A DNA stretch of 55,313 bases from an uncultured Pelagibacteraceae bacterium (GTDB taxonomy: Bacteria; Pseudomonadota; Alphaproteobacteria; Pelagibacterales; Pelagibacteraceae). Of the stretch, positions 1-8,408 are shown one piece after another. The position numbers were made by a program, and so were the translations under genes. The DNA is taken from positions 1 to 55,313 of the forward strand of contig CACDHV010000005.1 of assembly GCA_902552755.1 (NCBI GenBank). Reading direction: 5' to 3'. How positions within the stretch are numbered: position 1 is the stretch's first letter; each line of letters starts with the position of its first letter. A model generated the notes under the pieces. That model was given only the letters and a program-made list of their open reading frames with translations. It was not told the origin of the DNA and ran no database searches.

Positions 1-397
1 CTCTTTCAGCTTCTCTTACATTAAAACTAATTACTTGTTTTGCGGTTTGTGCTGCTATTCTACCAAAATCAAATGATGGAAGAGGTTGAAGAACCTCATC
101 TCCAACTTGTTTATCTTTATTAGACTGATTTAGTTTTATTGCATCATCAAGAGTTATTTCAACGTTTAAATTTTCAGGTTTATCAACTATTAATAATTTT
201 CTAAAAATTCCTATATCACCATTATCTCTGTTAATTTCTACTTTAATTTCGTTGTCAGCCCCAAATTTAGATTTAGCTGCTTTTGCAATGCCGGTCTCCA
301 TAGACTCTATAATCAATTCTTTGTCGATTGATTTTTCTAAAGCTACAGCTTCAGCAATTCTCAACAGCTCTAATTTATCTGCTCTTCTATTTAACAT
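1..397 (-). CDS. nusA: Transcription termination/antitermination factor NusA, N-terminal part (cut by window edge)
   Basis: NusA binds RNA polymerase and controls pausing, termination and antitermination. The visible 132 residues begin MLNRRADKLELLRIAEAVA. They continue with KSIDKELIIESMETGIAKAAKSK-type sequence and a section on intrinsic charged strands, typical of the NusA N-terminal domain that contacts polymerase. The start is the ATG whose complement lies at 395-397. The S1/KH RNA-binding parts lie outside the window. The gene follows metK on the same strand, separated by a strong hairpin terminator, so it probably has its own promoter in the short 398-425 stretch or is reached by readthrough. 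In many alphaproteobacteria rimP directly precedes nusA; here it does not. Identification is firm for the family; the rest of the gene cannot be checked. Confidence 0.9.
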   Translation of the reverse strand, partial: MLNRRADKLELLRIAEAVALEKSIDKELIIESMETGIAKAAKSKFGADNEIKVEINRDNGDIGIFRKLLIVDKPENLNVEITLDDAIKLNQSNKDKQVGDEVLQPLPSFDFGRIAAQTAKQVISFNVREAER

Positions 398-425
398 ATA
401 TTTTATTTAACATTTTTTTTCAGCC

Positions 426-453
426 AAAAAAAAATGGGCCTAAGCCCATTTTT
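426..453 (-). terminator. Rho-independent terminator after metK
   Basis: Inverted repeat AAAATGGGC (431-439) / GCCCATTTT (444-452) with a 4-base loop. Read on the minus strand the hairpin is followed by a run of nine T residues. It lies 57 bases after the metK stop and just before nusA, so it should end the tsaB-to-metK transcript. The arms are also A/T flanked on the other strand, but no plus-strand gene ends here. Confidence 0.85.
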
Positions 454-508
454 GAAATTCATCAATGTTATCGAAATATAGTTATTTTTAATATGTTTTC
501 AACAATAT

Positions 509-1672
509 TTACTTAGCAAAAACCACTGATTTATCAGTTTTTTCCCATGAAAATGATCCATCGCCTTCAGGTATTCTTCCAAAGTGACCATAAGCTGCGG
601 TTTTTTCATATATTGGTTTATTCAGACCAAGCATTTCTCTAATACCTCTTGGACTTAAATCAAAATTTTCTTTTATAAGTTTTTCTACGTGCATATTTTT
701 TTCTTCATCATTATCAAATAAGTCTACATAAATTGATAAAGGCTTAGATACCCCAATTGCGTAAGCTAATTGAATTAAACATTTATCTGCAATTTTTGAT
801 GCAACAACATTTTTAGCTAAATATCTAGATGCATATGCAGCAGATCTGTCTACCTTTGTTGGATCTTTACCTGAAAATGCACCTCCTCCATGAGGTGCAG
901 CTCCACCATATGTATCCACAATTATTTTCCTACCAGTTAAGCCACTATCTCCATCTGGCCCTCCAATCACAAAGTTTCCAGTAGGATTAATATAAATCTC
1001 TTTTTCATCAAGACTTCCCAATAAGTTTTTAGGTATAGATCTCTCTATATAAGGTATACAGAGTTCTTTAACTTTAGCCAAGTTAACATCTTTAGAATGT
1101 TGTGTAGAAATAACAACTGAAGTTACTGCAGATGGCATACCATCTTTATATTCTATAGTAATTTGACTTTTTGAATCTGGTTCTATTCCATTTAACTTTC
1201 CTGATTTTCTATCTTCAGCCATCAATCTAAGAATTTTATGTGAATAATGAATTGGAGCTGGCATTAATACATCTGTTTCGTTACAAGCATAACCAAACAT
1301 AATTCCCTGATCTCCAGCACCTTCATCTTTATTTCCAGCAGAGTCTACTCCCATTGCAATATCAGCTGATTGGGAGTGTAAATGAGTTTCAATTTTAGTT
1401 TGTTCTCTCCAAGAAAAACCATCCTGGTCATACCCTATATCTTTTATACATTCTCTAACTTTCGAAATTAATTCATCATTTTTGAGTTCTGGACCTCTTA
1501 CTTCGCCTGCTAATACAACTTTATTTGTTGTTGTTAAAGTTTCACACGCAACCCTTGCTTGGGGTTCGGATGCTAAAAAGCTATCCACAACCATATCTGA
1601 TATTCTGTCACAAACTTTGTCTGGGTGTCCTTCAGACACTGATTCACTTGTAAATAAAAAGTTTTTCTTCAT
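509..1672 (-). CDS. metK: S-adenosylmethionine synthetase
   Basis: Makes S-adenosylmethionine from methionine and ATP in the cytoplasm. The 387-residue length is normal for the family. Signature blocks are clear: [16 protein letters not shown] (residues 11-26, ATP/Mg ligands His16 and Asp18), [13 protein letters not shown] (118-130) and the glycine-rich P-loop-like [14 protein letters not shown] (262-275). The ATG shares one base with the stop of lnt (TAATG), so translation is probably coupled. It is the last gene of a long minus-strand series and is followed by a hairpin terminator. There is no room for a SAM riboswitch upstream because lnt abuts it. Confidence 0.98.
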   Translation of the reverse strand: MKKNFLFTSESVSEGHPDKVCDRISDMVVDSFLASEPQARVACETLTTTNKVVLAGEVRGPELKNDELISKVRECIKDIGYDQDGFSWREQTKIETHLHSQSADIAMGVDSAGNKDEGAGDQGIMFGYACNETDVLMPAPIHYSHKILRLMAEDRKSGKLNGIEPDSKSQITIEYKDGMPSAVTSVVISTQHSKDVNLAKVKELCIPYIERSIPKNLLGSLDEKEIYINPTGNFVIGGPDGDSGLTGRKIIVDTYGGAAPHGGGAFSGKDPTKVDRSAAYASRYLAKNVVASKIADKCLIQLAYAIGVSKPLSIYVDLFDNDEEKNMHVEKLIKENFDLSPRGIREMLGLNKPIYEKTAAYGHFGRIPEGDGSFSWEKTDKSVVFAK

Positions 1673-3195
1673 TAATTCCCCCGTTTTTTAAAAAAAAAAA
1701 TTAAACTAATATAAATAGATAGAAAATAAAAGAAGATCTTATTGCCTTGAGAACTAAAAATTGTTTTATCGGACTTTTTAAAAGAATTTAGTTCAATAAA
1801 TCCCTTATCAGTTGTTAAAATCTTTTCAATAACCTGACCTTTTGCATTTATATATGCTGAAATGCCATTATTTGAGGAACGAATGACAGATTTGCCTTCC
1901 TCAATTGACCTAAAAATAGAGTGAGAGTAATGCTGATATGGTCCAATAGAATTTCCAAACCATCCATCCTCAGATATATTTAAAATAAATTCATAATTTT
2001 TTTTACTTTTATTAATTTTGCCAGAGTAAATAATTTCATAACAAATTAGTGGAATAATATTAATATTATTCAGTCGAATAGGATCTCTTCGATTATCAGC
2101 AGAAAAGGACTGGTAACCTTGTGTAATTTTTTTAAATCCTAATTTTAATAATATTTTTTCTAATGGCAAAAATTCTCCAAAAGGTACTAATTTATTTTTA
2201 TAATATCTTTCCAAAATATTAAGATTGTTATCAAGAACTAAAAGAGAATTATAAATATTTTGGTCTTCATATATATTCATACCTAAAATAATTTTATGTT
2301 TTTTTGAAAAATTGTTTGAAAAAAGAGTTTTAAATTTTTTGAGATCTTCAAAATATATACTTGAGAGAATCCCCTCCGGTAAAATAAAAACTGTTTCACT
2401 TGATATGTCTGGTTCAGATATATTAATCAACTCTGAGATAAATTGACTTGGACTCTCATTTTGAAAATATCTATTAATATTAATTTTTGGGGAAATAATT
2501 TTTATTGTAAAATCTAAATCTATTTTTGGTTTTAACTCATATTTTTTTAAACTTGATTTACCCCAAAAATAATTAGAAAAAATAACTAGTAGAGAAATAA
2601 TACATATAATTCCTTTTATATTTTTTTTTAATCTAAAAAATAAAGAAATCGGTAATAAAAATAATAAAATAATTAATGAATTGAAAGCATAAGTTCCAGT
2701 TATAGAAAGTAATTGGATAAATTCTAAGTAATCAGTAAAACTGAACGCAATTAAATTCCATGGAAACCCACCAAATAAAAAACTTCGAATATATTCAGAT
2801 ACAGATAAAGAAGTTGCCAACATTAAAATTGATAATAAATTTTTTTTTGGGTTTAAAAGTGAGAAAGCTAAAGTTGAAAAACCATAAAACAATCCTAAAA
2901 ATAATGGTATTAAAATCAAAGCAAATGGTATTAGAGGTTTAAATATGTCCTCAAAAGTTAGTGAATTTGTTATCCAATATAAATTTGAAATAAAATAACC
3001 AAAGCCAAATATACATCCAAGATTAAAAGAGATAATTTTATCTTTTGAATAAAATAAAAGAACCCACAAAAGAACTGGATATGAAAAAAAGTTTACATAA
3101 AACAAATTATATGGTGGAAGCGCGAAAGAAGATAATGAACCTATTAAAAAAATGAAAATGTATAATAATATTTTATTTTTATATAATAAAGTCAA
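1672..3195 (-). CDS. lnt: Apolipoprotein N-acyltransferase
   Basis: Inner-membrane enzyme that adds the third acyl chain to the N-terminal cysteine of lipoproteins. The 507 residues start with several hydrophobic membrane segments (roughly residues 8-210), followed by a periplasmic nitrilase-type domain. The expected catalytic triad is visible: Glu274 in LPEGILSS, Lys333 in [12 protein letters not shown] and Cys385 in PLICYEI. The conserved block [14 protein letters not shown] follows. It lies between ybeY (4-base overlap) and metK (1-base overlap). Alphaproteobacterial clusters often have corC between ybeY and lnt; it is absent here. Substrates in this window include the LptE, DUF3576 and BON lipoproteins. 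Confidence 0.95.
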   Translation of the reverse strand: MTLLYKNKILLYIFIFLIGSLSSFALPPYNLFYVNFFSYPVLLWVLLFYSKDKIISFNLGCIFGFGYFISNLYWITNSLTFEDIFKPLIPFALILIPLFLGLFYGFSTLAFSLLNPKKNLLSILMLATSLSVSEYIRSFLFGGFPWNLIAFSFTDYLEFIQLLSITGTYAFNSLIILLFLLPISLFFRLKKNIKGIICIISLLVIFSNYFWGKSSLKKYELKPKIDLDFTIKIISPKININRYFQNESPSQFISELINISEPDISSETVFILPEGILSSIYFEDLKKFKTLFSNNFSKKHKIILGMNIYEDQNIYNSLLVLDNNLNILERYYKNKLVPFGEFLPLEKILLKLGFKKITQGYQSFSADNRRDPIRLNNINIIPLICYEIIYSGKINKSKKNYEFILNISEDGWFGNSIGPYQHYSHSIFRSIEEGKSVIRSSNNGISAYINAKGQVIEKILTTDKGFIELNSFKKSDKTIFSSQGNKIFFYFLSIYISLIFFFKKRGN

Positions 3196-3638
3196 TTTAC
3201 TTTATGAAAATATCTCAAAATTGATTTTTCTTTTTTAAACATTTTTTTAAACTCATTTAATTTCTTATGGTCATAGCCTATCAAATGTAAATACCCATGA
3301 ATCCATACTTTATCAAATTCTAACGAAAAATTTGTTTTTTTTGATCTTTCTTTTATTATTTCATAACTGATTGCTATATCTCCTACATATAATATTTTTT
3401 TATTTTTAATTTTAATTGGAAAAGACAAAACATCCGTAGTTTTATTTTTCTTTCTAAATTTATAATTTAAATTTTTCATCTCTTTATTATTAGTAAGTAG
3501 TATCGAGAATTCATGTTTTTTACTTTTAAATGAGGATGTCTTAGATAATATTTTAAGTCTTTTTTTCAAATAATTATCTGGTTTTTTCAATACTCTTTTC
3601 CAGTTTGAATTACTAGATATAACATTAGCCTTTATCAT
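3192..3638 (-). CDS. ybeY: Endoribonuclease YbeY (16S rRNA 3'-end maturation)
   Basis: Zinc-dependent single-strand endoribonuclease linked to 16S rRNA 3' processing and ribosome quality control. The 148-residue protein has the diagnostic metal site HGYLHLIGYDH, with His114, His118 and His124 as ligands, plus the preceding TTDVLSFP block. It overlaps phoH upstream and lnt downstream by 4 bases each, consistent with one operon. The phoH-ybeY pair is widely conserved. Confidence 0.95.
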   Translation of the reverse strand: MIKANVISSNSNWKRVLKKPDNYLKKRLKILSKTSSFKSKKHEFSILLTNNKEMKNLNYKFRKKNKTTDVLSFPIKIKNKKILYVGDIAISYEIIKERSKKTNFSLEFDKVWIHGYLHLIGYDHKKLNEFKKMFKKEKSILRYFHKVN

Positions 3639-4642
3639 ACCTCAGAGCTTTGATCTGAATAAGCCTTTACAATTTTAGATACTAGTGGATGTCTAACCAC
3701 ATCTCTGTGATCAAAATCAACTACCGAGATTTCTTTTAGGTGACCAAGTAATTTTTTTGATCTATGTAGACCCGAAAGTGATTTATTCGGTAAATCTATT
3801 TGTGAAGGATCACCATTGATTACTATTTTAGAATTCTCTCCTATTCTAGTTAAAAACATTTTAATTTGTGTATCTGTTGCATTTTGTGCTTCATCCAAAA
3901 TGGCAAATGAATTTTTTAAAGTTCTTCCCCTCATAAAAGCTAGGGGAGCTATTTCTATATCTCCAACTTCAATTTTTTTTTGTATCTTTTCAAAGTCTAA
4001 TAAATCATACAATGAATCATACAATGGTCTAAGATATGGATCTACCTTCTCTCTCATATCACCTGGTAAAAATCCAAGTCTTTCACCAGCTTCAACAGCT
4101 GGTCTAGATAAAATTATTTTTTCTATTTTTTTGTCTAGTAACATAGTAAGTGCTACAGCAACTGCTAAAAAGGTTTTACCAGTTCCAGCCGGCCCTGCTG
4201 AAATAATAATATCTGACTTTTTTAAAGCTCTAACGTAATCTTTCTGTTTTTCAGACCTTGGAATTACAGACTTTTTTGGAGTTTTAATTATATATTCTAC
4301 TTTTTTTTCGAAATTATTTTTTTCATCAATCATAAATTTATTTATAGAAGAAATTATATCTTTTTTTTCAATTGATCCATTATTTAAAAATTGTTCAGTT
4401 AAAAATTGAATAGCATTTTTAACTATATTATTTTTTTCTGGATCACTTTTTACTAGTATGGAGTTTCCTCTAGAATACAAACTAGTGTTTGTTAATTTTT
4501 CTAGTTCTTTTAAATTATTATTAAACTCTCCTGTAACTCCTAGTAACAAATCGTTATTTTGAAATATTATATTTAAAGTATTATTTTCAGAATATACAAA
4601 CTTTAGCTCTGAAATAATATTTTTTTTATTTAAATTACTCAA
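3635..4642 (-). CDS. ybeZ: PhoH-like ATPase (YbeZ family)
   Basis: Cytoplasmic P-loop ATPase of the PhoH/YbeZ group, usually paired with YbeY and thought to act in RNA or ribosome metabolism; its exact reaction is not settled. The 335 residues include a Walker A motif GPAGTGKT (150-157), a Walker B FAILDEAQN (about 247-254) and the family block GERLGFLPGDM. The first 120 residues contain a KH-like region, as in longer YbeZ proteins. It starts one base after the miaB stop and overlaps ybeY by 4 bases. Confidence 0.93.
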   Translation of the reverse strand: MSNLNKKNIISELKFVYSENNTLNIIFQNNDLLLGVTGEFNNNLKELEKLTNTSLYSRGNSILVKSDPEKNNIVKNAIQFLTEQFLNNGSIEKKDIISSINKFMIDEKNNFEKKVEYIIKTPKKSVIPRSEKQKDYVRALKKSDIIISAGPAGTGKTFLAVAVALTMLLDKKIEKIILSRPAVEAGERLGFLPGDMREKVDPYLRPLYDSLYDLLDFEKIQKKIEVGDIEIAPLAFMRGRTLKNSFAILDEAQNATDTQIKMFLTRIGENSKIVINGDPSQIDLPNKSLSGLHRSKKLLGHLKEISVVDFDHRDVVRHPLVSKIVKAYSDQSSEV

Positions 4643-4643
4643 T

Positions 4644-5978
4644 TCAGGCTGCTTTCATATTATTATATACTGATCCAAACAGTGTATTCTGGTTACTAGT
4701 TTGAATTTTTACTCTTACGATTTTACCAATATTATTTTCAGTTCCGTCACAAATTACAGGTGAAATATATTTATTTCTCCCAAAAAATTTGTTTTGGTTT
4801 TTCATTTTATTTTCCACAAGTACATCAATTATATTATTTCGCATTGATTTATTCTTTTCTATTTGATTGTTAAATAGCTCCTTTTGAATTAAATTGAGCC
4901 TTGCTTTAGAAGTATTTTCATCGATCATTTTTAATTTTGATGCAATAGTTCCAGGTCTTGGACTAAAAATAAAGGAAAAAGAATTTATAAATTTTATTTT
5001 TTTTATTAAATTATATGTATCTTCAAAATCTTTTTTAGTTTCTCCAGGATAACCAATAATAAAATCACTTGAAAATTCTATCTCTTTGTTTATGTTTTTT
5101 AATTTTTCGTAAACTTTAATGTAGTCATCCACCGTGTGTTTTCTGTTCATTAATTCTAACATTCTATTAGAACCACTTTGAATTGGTAAATGGACAAATG
5201 GCATCAATTTTTGACTAGTGGAGTAACAATCTATTAAATCGTCAGTCATGTCTCTTGGATGTGAAGTCGTATATCTTATTCTCTTTAATTCTGAATATTT
5301 GTTTAAATGATTGATTAAATCAGAGATTCTAAATTCTTTAGAGTTTTGTTTATATGAGTAGGCGTTAACATTCTGACCAAGCAATGTTATTTCTCTCGCC
5401 CCATTTTCAATCAGTTGTTCCGCCTCATTAATTATTTTATTAAAAGGTCTTGAATATTCTGGTCCTCTTGTGTAAGGGACGACACAAAAACTACAAAATT
5501 TATCGCATCCCTCCTGTATAGTTAAAAAAGCCGATATTTTATTATTATTATTTTTAATGTTATCAAAGTATCCAAATTTTGAGATTGTATCAAATTCTGT
5601 TTCTTCTTGTTTTAAGTTAAATTCGTGTTCTATTAATAAGTCATTTATTTTGTGATAGGCTTGAGGACCTATGATAATATCTATATATGGTTCCCTTTTT
5701 AACATTTCCTCATTTTCTGCCTGAGCTACACATCCAGCCACAACCATGATTGGTTTTTTTTTATTTCTATATAATTTTTTTACTCTTCCAATTTCATGAT
5801 AAACTTTTTCTTTCGCTTTATCTCTAATGTGACATGTATTTAGAATATAACATTCAGCATTTTCTTGGTCTTCAGTCTTTATAAAGCCTAACTTACTAAC
5901 ATTATCATATATTCTATTTGAATCGTATTCATTCATTTGACAGCCAAATGTTTTAATAAATATATTTTTTTTTTTCAT
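4644..5978 (-). CDS. miaB: tRNA-2-methylthio-N6-dimethylallyladenosine synthase
   Basis: Radical SAM methylthiotransferase that adds a methylthio group at C2 of i6A37 in tRNAs reading UNN codons. The 444 residues have the MTTase N-terminal domain with cysteines Cys13, Cys49 and Cys83 for the auxiliary 4Fe-4S cluster. The radical SAM motif follows as Cys158, Cys162 and Cys165 (CDKFCSFC), and a TRAM domain closes the protein. All six cluster cysteines are present. It is in the minus-strand series between the 2OG oxygenase and phoH, with 1-3 base gaps. Confidence 0.96.
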   Translation of the reverse strand: MKKKNIFIKTFGCQMNEYDSNRIYDNVSKLGFIKTEDQENAECYILNTCHIRDKAKEKVYHEIGRVKKLYRNKKKPIMVVAGCVAQAENEEMLKREPYIDIIIGPQAYHKINDLLIEHEFNLKQEETEFDTISKFGYFDNIKNNNNKISAFLTIQEGCDKFCSFCVVPYTRGPEYSRPFNKIINEAEQLIENGAREITLLGQNVNAYSYKQNSKEFRISDLINHLNKYSELKRIRYTTSHPRDMTDDLIDCYSTSQKLMPFVHLPIQSGSNRMLELMNRKHTVDDYIKVYEKLKNINKEIEFSSDFIIGYPGETKKDFEDTYNLIKKIKFINSFSFIFSPRPGTIASKLKMIDENTSKARLNLIQKELFNNQIEKNKSMRNNIIDVLVENKMKNQNKFFGRNKYISPVICDGTENNIGKIVRVKIQTSNQNTLFGSVYNNMKAA

Positions 5979-5981
5979 AAA

Positions 5982-6596
5982 TTAATTTGCAAATTGAACT
6001 TTTGCATTAAATGATACAGATCTTCTTTCTTCGTCTGTTCCGGTAAAGGGATAAACGGTGTGCATTAAATAATTTGGAAATAAGTAAAAATCACCTAGTT
6101 CGGGTTTTACTAAAAATGTAGATTTTGAGAATAAATTTGGAGATCCAAATATTAATTGAAGTTTTCCATTTTCATTTGTTTTTTTATTAGGTTGTGATGT
6201 ATTGCCTAGATGAGATGGAACCTTAAGATATCCTACACCAGATATATCCCCAGTATGCCAATGAACAGGATTATAATCGTTTTTAAATTGTCTTACCACC
6301 CAAGATTTTATTAGTTGAAAATTTTTAATTTCTTTTTTTAAATCTTCTTTTGCCCAACTAGAAACATTAGAAGCTAAAAATTCAGCCCATTTTATTTTTT
6401 TCATAAAATCTACCTCCATCAAAAACTCTTGCTGAACTTTTCCAATAAGTTTATCTCCTTCATCTAATTTTTTTATTTTTTGATCATCAAGAATAACTGT
6501 ATCAATATAATGATTTATTTCTTCAATCATTTCATTTGACATTTTTATTTTTACAATTGATGGACCAAATGGTTTTAATACTTTGAAATTTTCCAT
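5982..6596 (-). CDS. Putative 2-oxoglutarate/Fe(II)-dependent oxygenase
   Basis: A 204-residue cytoplasmic protein resembling the small 2OG-Fe(II) oxygenases (Pfam 2OG-FeII_Oxy_5 type) common in marine bacteria and phages. Candidate iron ligands are His112 or His114 with Asp117 in VHWHTGDISGVGYL, and His179 in NYLMHTVYPF. Arg191/Arg192 in ERRSVSFNAK are the likely 2-oxoglutarate contact. No signal peptide is seen. Its ATG lies directly after the fur stop (zero gap), so it is probably co-transcribed with this iron/manganese regulator; the substrate is unknown. It is not a usual member of the fur-miaB cluster, so it may be an inserted accessory gene. Family call is likely; function is not known. 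Confidence 0.75.
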   Translation of the reverse strand: MENFKVLKPFGPSIVKIKMSNEMIEEINHYIDTVILDDQKIKKLDEGDKLIGKVQQEFLMEVDFMKKIKWAEFLASNVSSWAKEDLKKEIKNFQLIKSWVVRQFKNDYNPVHWHTGDISGVGYLKVPSHLGNTSQPNKKTNENGKLQLIFGSPNLFSKSTFLVKPELGDFYLFPNYLMHTVYPFTGTDEERRSVSFNAKVQFAN

Positions 6597-7022
6597 TTAT
6601 TTTTTTTTTATGCCATAAAGCTCGAGTTTATGATCTACTAGCTTATAGCCATATTTTTCAGCTACCTTTTTTTGAAGTTTTTCAATTTCCTCGTCTACGA
6701 ACTCAATAATTTCACCAGATTTTATATCTATAAGATGATCATGATGACTTTCAACTAAGGTTTCATATCTTGCTTTTCCGCCTTTGAAATCATGTTTAGC
6801 TAATATGCCTGACTCCTCAAACAGTTTGACTGTTCTATAGATGGTAGCAATACTTATTCTTGAATCAATTTTGGAAACCCTTTTATATAACTCATCGACA
6901 TCTGGATGATCAGATTCACCATAAACTTCCTTGGACTCGGATAAAACTTTAGCTATTATTTTTCTTTGATCAGTAAGTTTGACCCCTTTCTTTTGACAAA
7001 TCTGTTCTATAGTTTCGGACAT
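6597..7022 (-). CDS. fur: Fur-family metal-responsive transcriptional regulator (Fur/Mur type)
   Basis: Winged-helix dimeric repressor that senses iron or manganese. The 141 residues have the recognition-helix block RISIATIYRTVKLFEE (55-70), the metal-site string HHDHLI (93-98) and a C-terminal HKLELYG block. The two-cysteine zinc motif that follows HHDHLI in Escherichia coli Fur is absent: the sequence reads HLIDIKSGEIIEF. This fits the alphaproteobacterial Fur/Mur subgroup. It lies between tsaB and the 2OG oxygenase, and the fur-miaB neighbourhood is typical of alphaproteobacteria. Whether it is a strict iron or manganese sensor cannot be read from sequence. Confidence 0.9.
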   Translation of the reverse strand: MSETIEQICQKKGVKLTDQRKIIAKVLSESKEVYGESDHPDVDELYKRVSKIDSRISIATIYRTVKLFEESGILAKHDFKGGKARYETLVESHHDHLIDIKSGEIIEFVDEEIEKLQKKVAEKYGYKLVDHKLELYGIKKK

Positions 7023-7030
7023 AATTTATT

Positions 7031-7408
7031 TTAACTCGAATATACAGGTTTTATCAAACCTTTAATAATTAATTTTTTTTGATGTAATTTAACTAAGTTT
7101 TTATAATTCTTATTTTTTATATCCTCAGATTTAAAACCAATCAAATTAGCTTTATTGGCAAAAGATATAGCTTTTGCTATCGATAATGAAATTCTTAAAC
7201 CTGTAAATTTACCGGGCCCCAAGTTGACAAAAATTGTATTAATGTCATTTATTCTTTTTTTTTTTTTCTGAATAAAAGTTAAAAGTAGTTTCATAAAATT
7301 ATCAAAATTTTCCCTACTGTTTAAATAGCTTGTGGTATATAATTGCTTATCTGTGATGATCACAAAAATAATTTTTTCATTAGCTGCATCAATTATTAAA
7401 TTTGTCAT
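7031..7408 (-). CDS. tsaB: TsaB-like tRNA threonylcarbamoyladenosine (t6A37) biosynthesis protein, short form
   Basis: TsaB is the scaffold partner of TsaD/TsaE in t6A37 formation. The family signature is plain: IFVNLGPGKFTGLRISLSIAKAISF-type sequence at residues 59-83. Only 125 residues are present, against roughly 200-230 in most bacteria. The N-terminal ASKHA-fold half that dimerises with TsaD is kept and most of the C-terminal half is gone. The reading frame ends in a normal stop 8 bases before the fur start, so this looks like a natural short form or reductive loss rather than a frameshift. Its start overlaps the divergent deacetylase gene. rimI, often next to tsaB, is absent. Confidence 0.8.
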   Translation of the reverse strand: MTNLIIDAANEKIIFVIITDKQLYTTSYLNSRENFDNFMKLLLTFIQKKKKRINDINTIFVNLGPGKFTGLRISLSIAKAISFANKANLIGFKSEDIKNKNYKNLVKLHQKKLIIKGLIKPVYSS

Positions 7409-8408
7409 TTTATATTTTTTTTTTTTAAATGCTTATGCTGAAACTGTAAACAAAAAATTTGAACCAGACGAAAAGGGAATTTTAGCTTTAATGTATCATA
7501 GATTTGAGGAAAATCAGTACCCATCAACAAATATAAGAATTGATATATTCCAAAAACATTTAAACATTATTAAGCAAAATAATTTTTCTTTTTTAAATCC
7601 AAAAAATTTTGATTTTGAGTTTAATAAAATAAGCAAACAAAAAAAAATTTTACTTACGATTGATGATGCTTTTTCCTCATTTTATATTAATGCATGGCCA
7701 ATTCTAAAAAAAAATAAAATTCCATTTATTTTATTTGTTTCGACCGAAACAGTAGGTAAAAAAGGATATATGAATTGGGGTGAAATCGCAGAAATATCAA
7801 AAGAGGATTTTGTTTATATTGGAAACCACTCACATTCACATGAATACTTAGTAAAATATAAATTTGAAAAATTTAAAAAAGATATTGCCAAGTCGATAAA
7901 AATTTTCAAAGAAAATCTTGGTTACAACTCTAAGTTTTTTTCTTACCCATTTGGCGAGTATAGTTTAGAACAAAAAAAATATATTTCAAAAAATTTCGAT
8001 TATGCTTTTGGTCAACATTCTGGAGTAATAGATTTAAATAAAGATAAGTATGAATTACCTAGATTTCCCATAAACGAAAAATATGGGGATTTAGAAAGAT
8101 TTAAATTTTTAATAAATCTTCTCCCAATCCAATATAAAGCTATAACTCCCGAGGAAAAATTTTTATTAGATGCTAATAATCCACCAGAACTTGTAATAGA
8201 ATTTTTTAATGATCAACCTAAAATTGATAAAATAAATTGCTTCTCAAATGAGGGCGGCGAGTGGAAAAATTCTGAGCTAAACTATACAAACGATAAAATA
8301 GAGGTTATTTTTACAGAGAAATTTTTACCAAGAAGAGGAAGAGTTAATTGTTCAATGAAAGATAAAGATGGATGGAGATGGTTTGGAACTCAGTTTACTC
8401 TAAATTAA
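7356..8408 (+). CDS. Secreted polysaccharide deacetylase (NodB-homology) with C-terminal extension
   Basis: Carbohydrate esterase 4-type protein of 350 residues, likely periplasmic. From the chosen ATG at 7356 the first 28 residues form a signal peptide ending LNAYA/ET. A GTG at 7332 would only add eight residues before it. Motifs: ALMYHRF (44-50), the metal/catalytic block LTIDDAFSSF (100-109, canonical form TFDDG) and GNHSHSHEYL (156-165), where His158 and His162 fit the metal pair. About 100 residues after the deacetylase fold are unassigned. The start lies inside tsaB on the other strand (53-base overlap) and the end overlaps the Bax-like gene by 9 bases. Substrate may be a surface polysaccharide or peptidoglycan; this is inference. 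Confidence 0.82.
   Translation: MITKIIFSLAASIIKFVILYFFFLNAYAETVNKKFEPDEKGILALMYHRFEENQYPSTNIRIDIFQKHLNIIKQNNFSFLNPKNFDFEFNKISKQKKILLTIDDAFSSFYINAWPILKKNKIPFILFVSTETVGKKGYMNWGEIAEISKEDFVYIGNHSHSHEYLVKYKFEKFKKDIAKSIKIFKENLGYNSKFFSYPFGEYSLEQKKYISKNFDYAFGQHSGVIDLNKDKYELPRFPINEKYGDLERFKFLINLLPIQYKAITPEEKFLLDANNPPELVIEFFNDQPKIDKINCFSNEGGEWKNSELNYTNDKIEVIFTEKFLPRRGRVNCSMKDKDGWRWFGTQFTLN

Noticed and set aside
328..516. 62-codon plus-strand ORF with a hydrophobic stretch.
   Set aside because: It runs antisense through the nusA start, the terminator and the metK end. Its start lies inside nusA and no family is seen.
1673..1760. SAM riboswitch upstream of metK.
   Set aside because: The metK start shares a base with the lnt stop; there is no leader sequence and no folded element visible.
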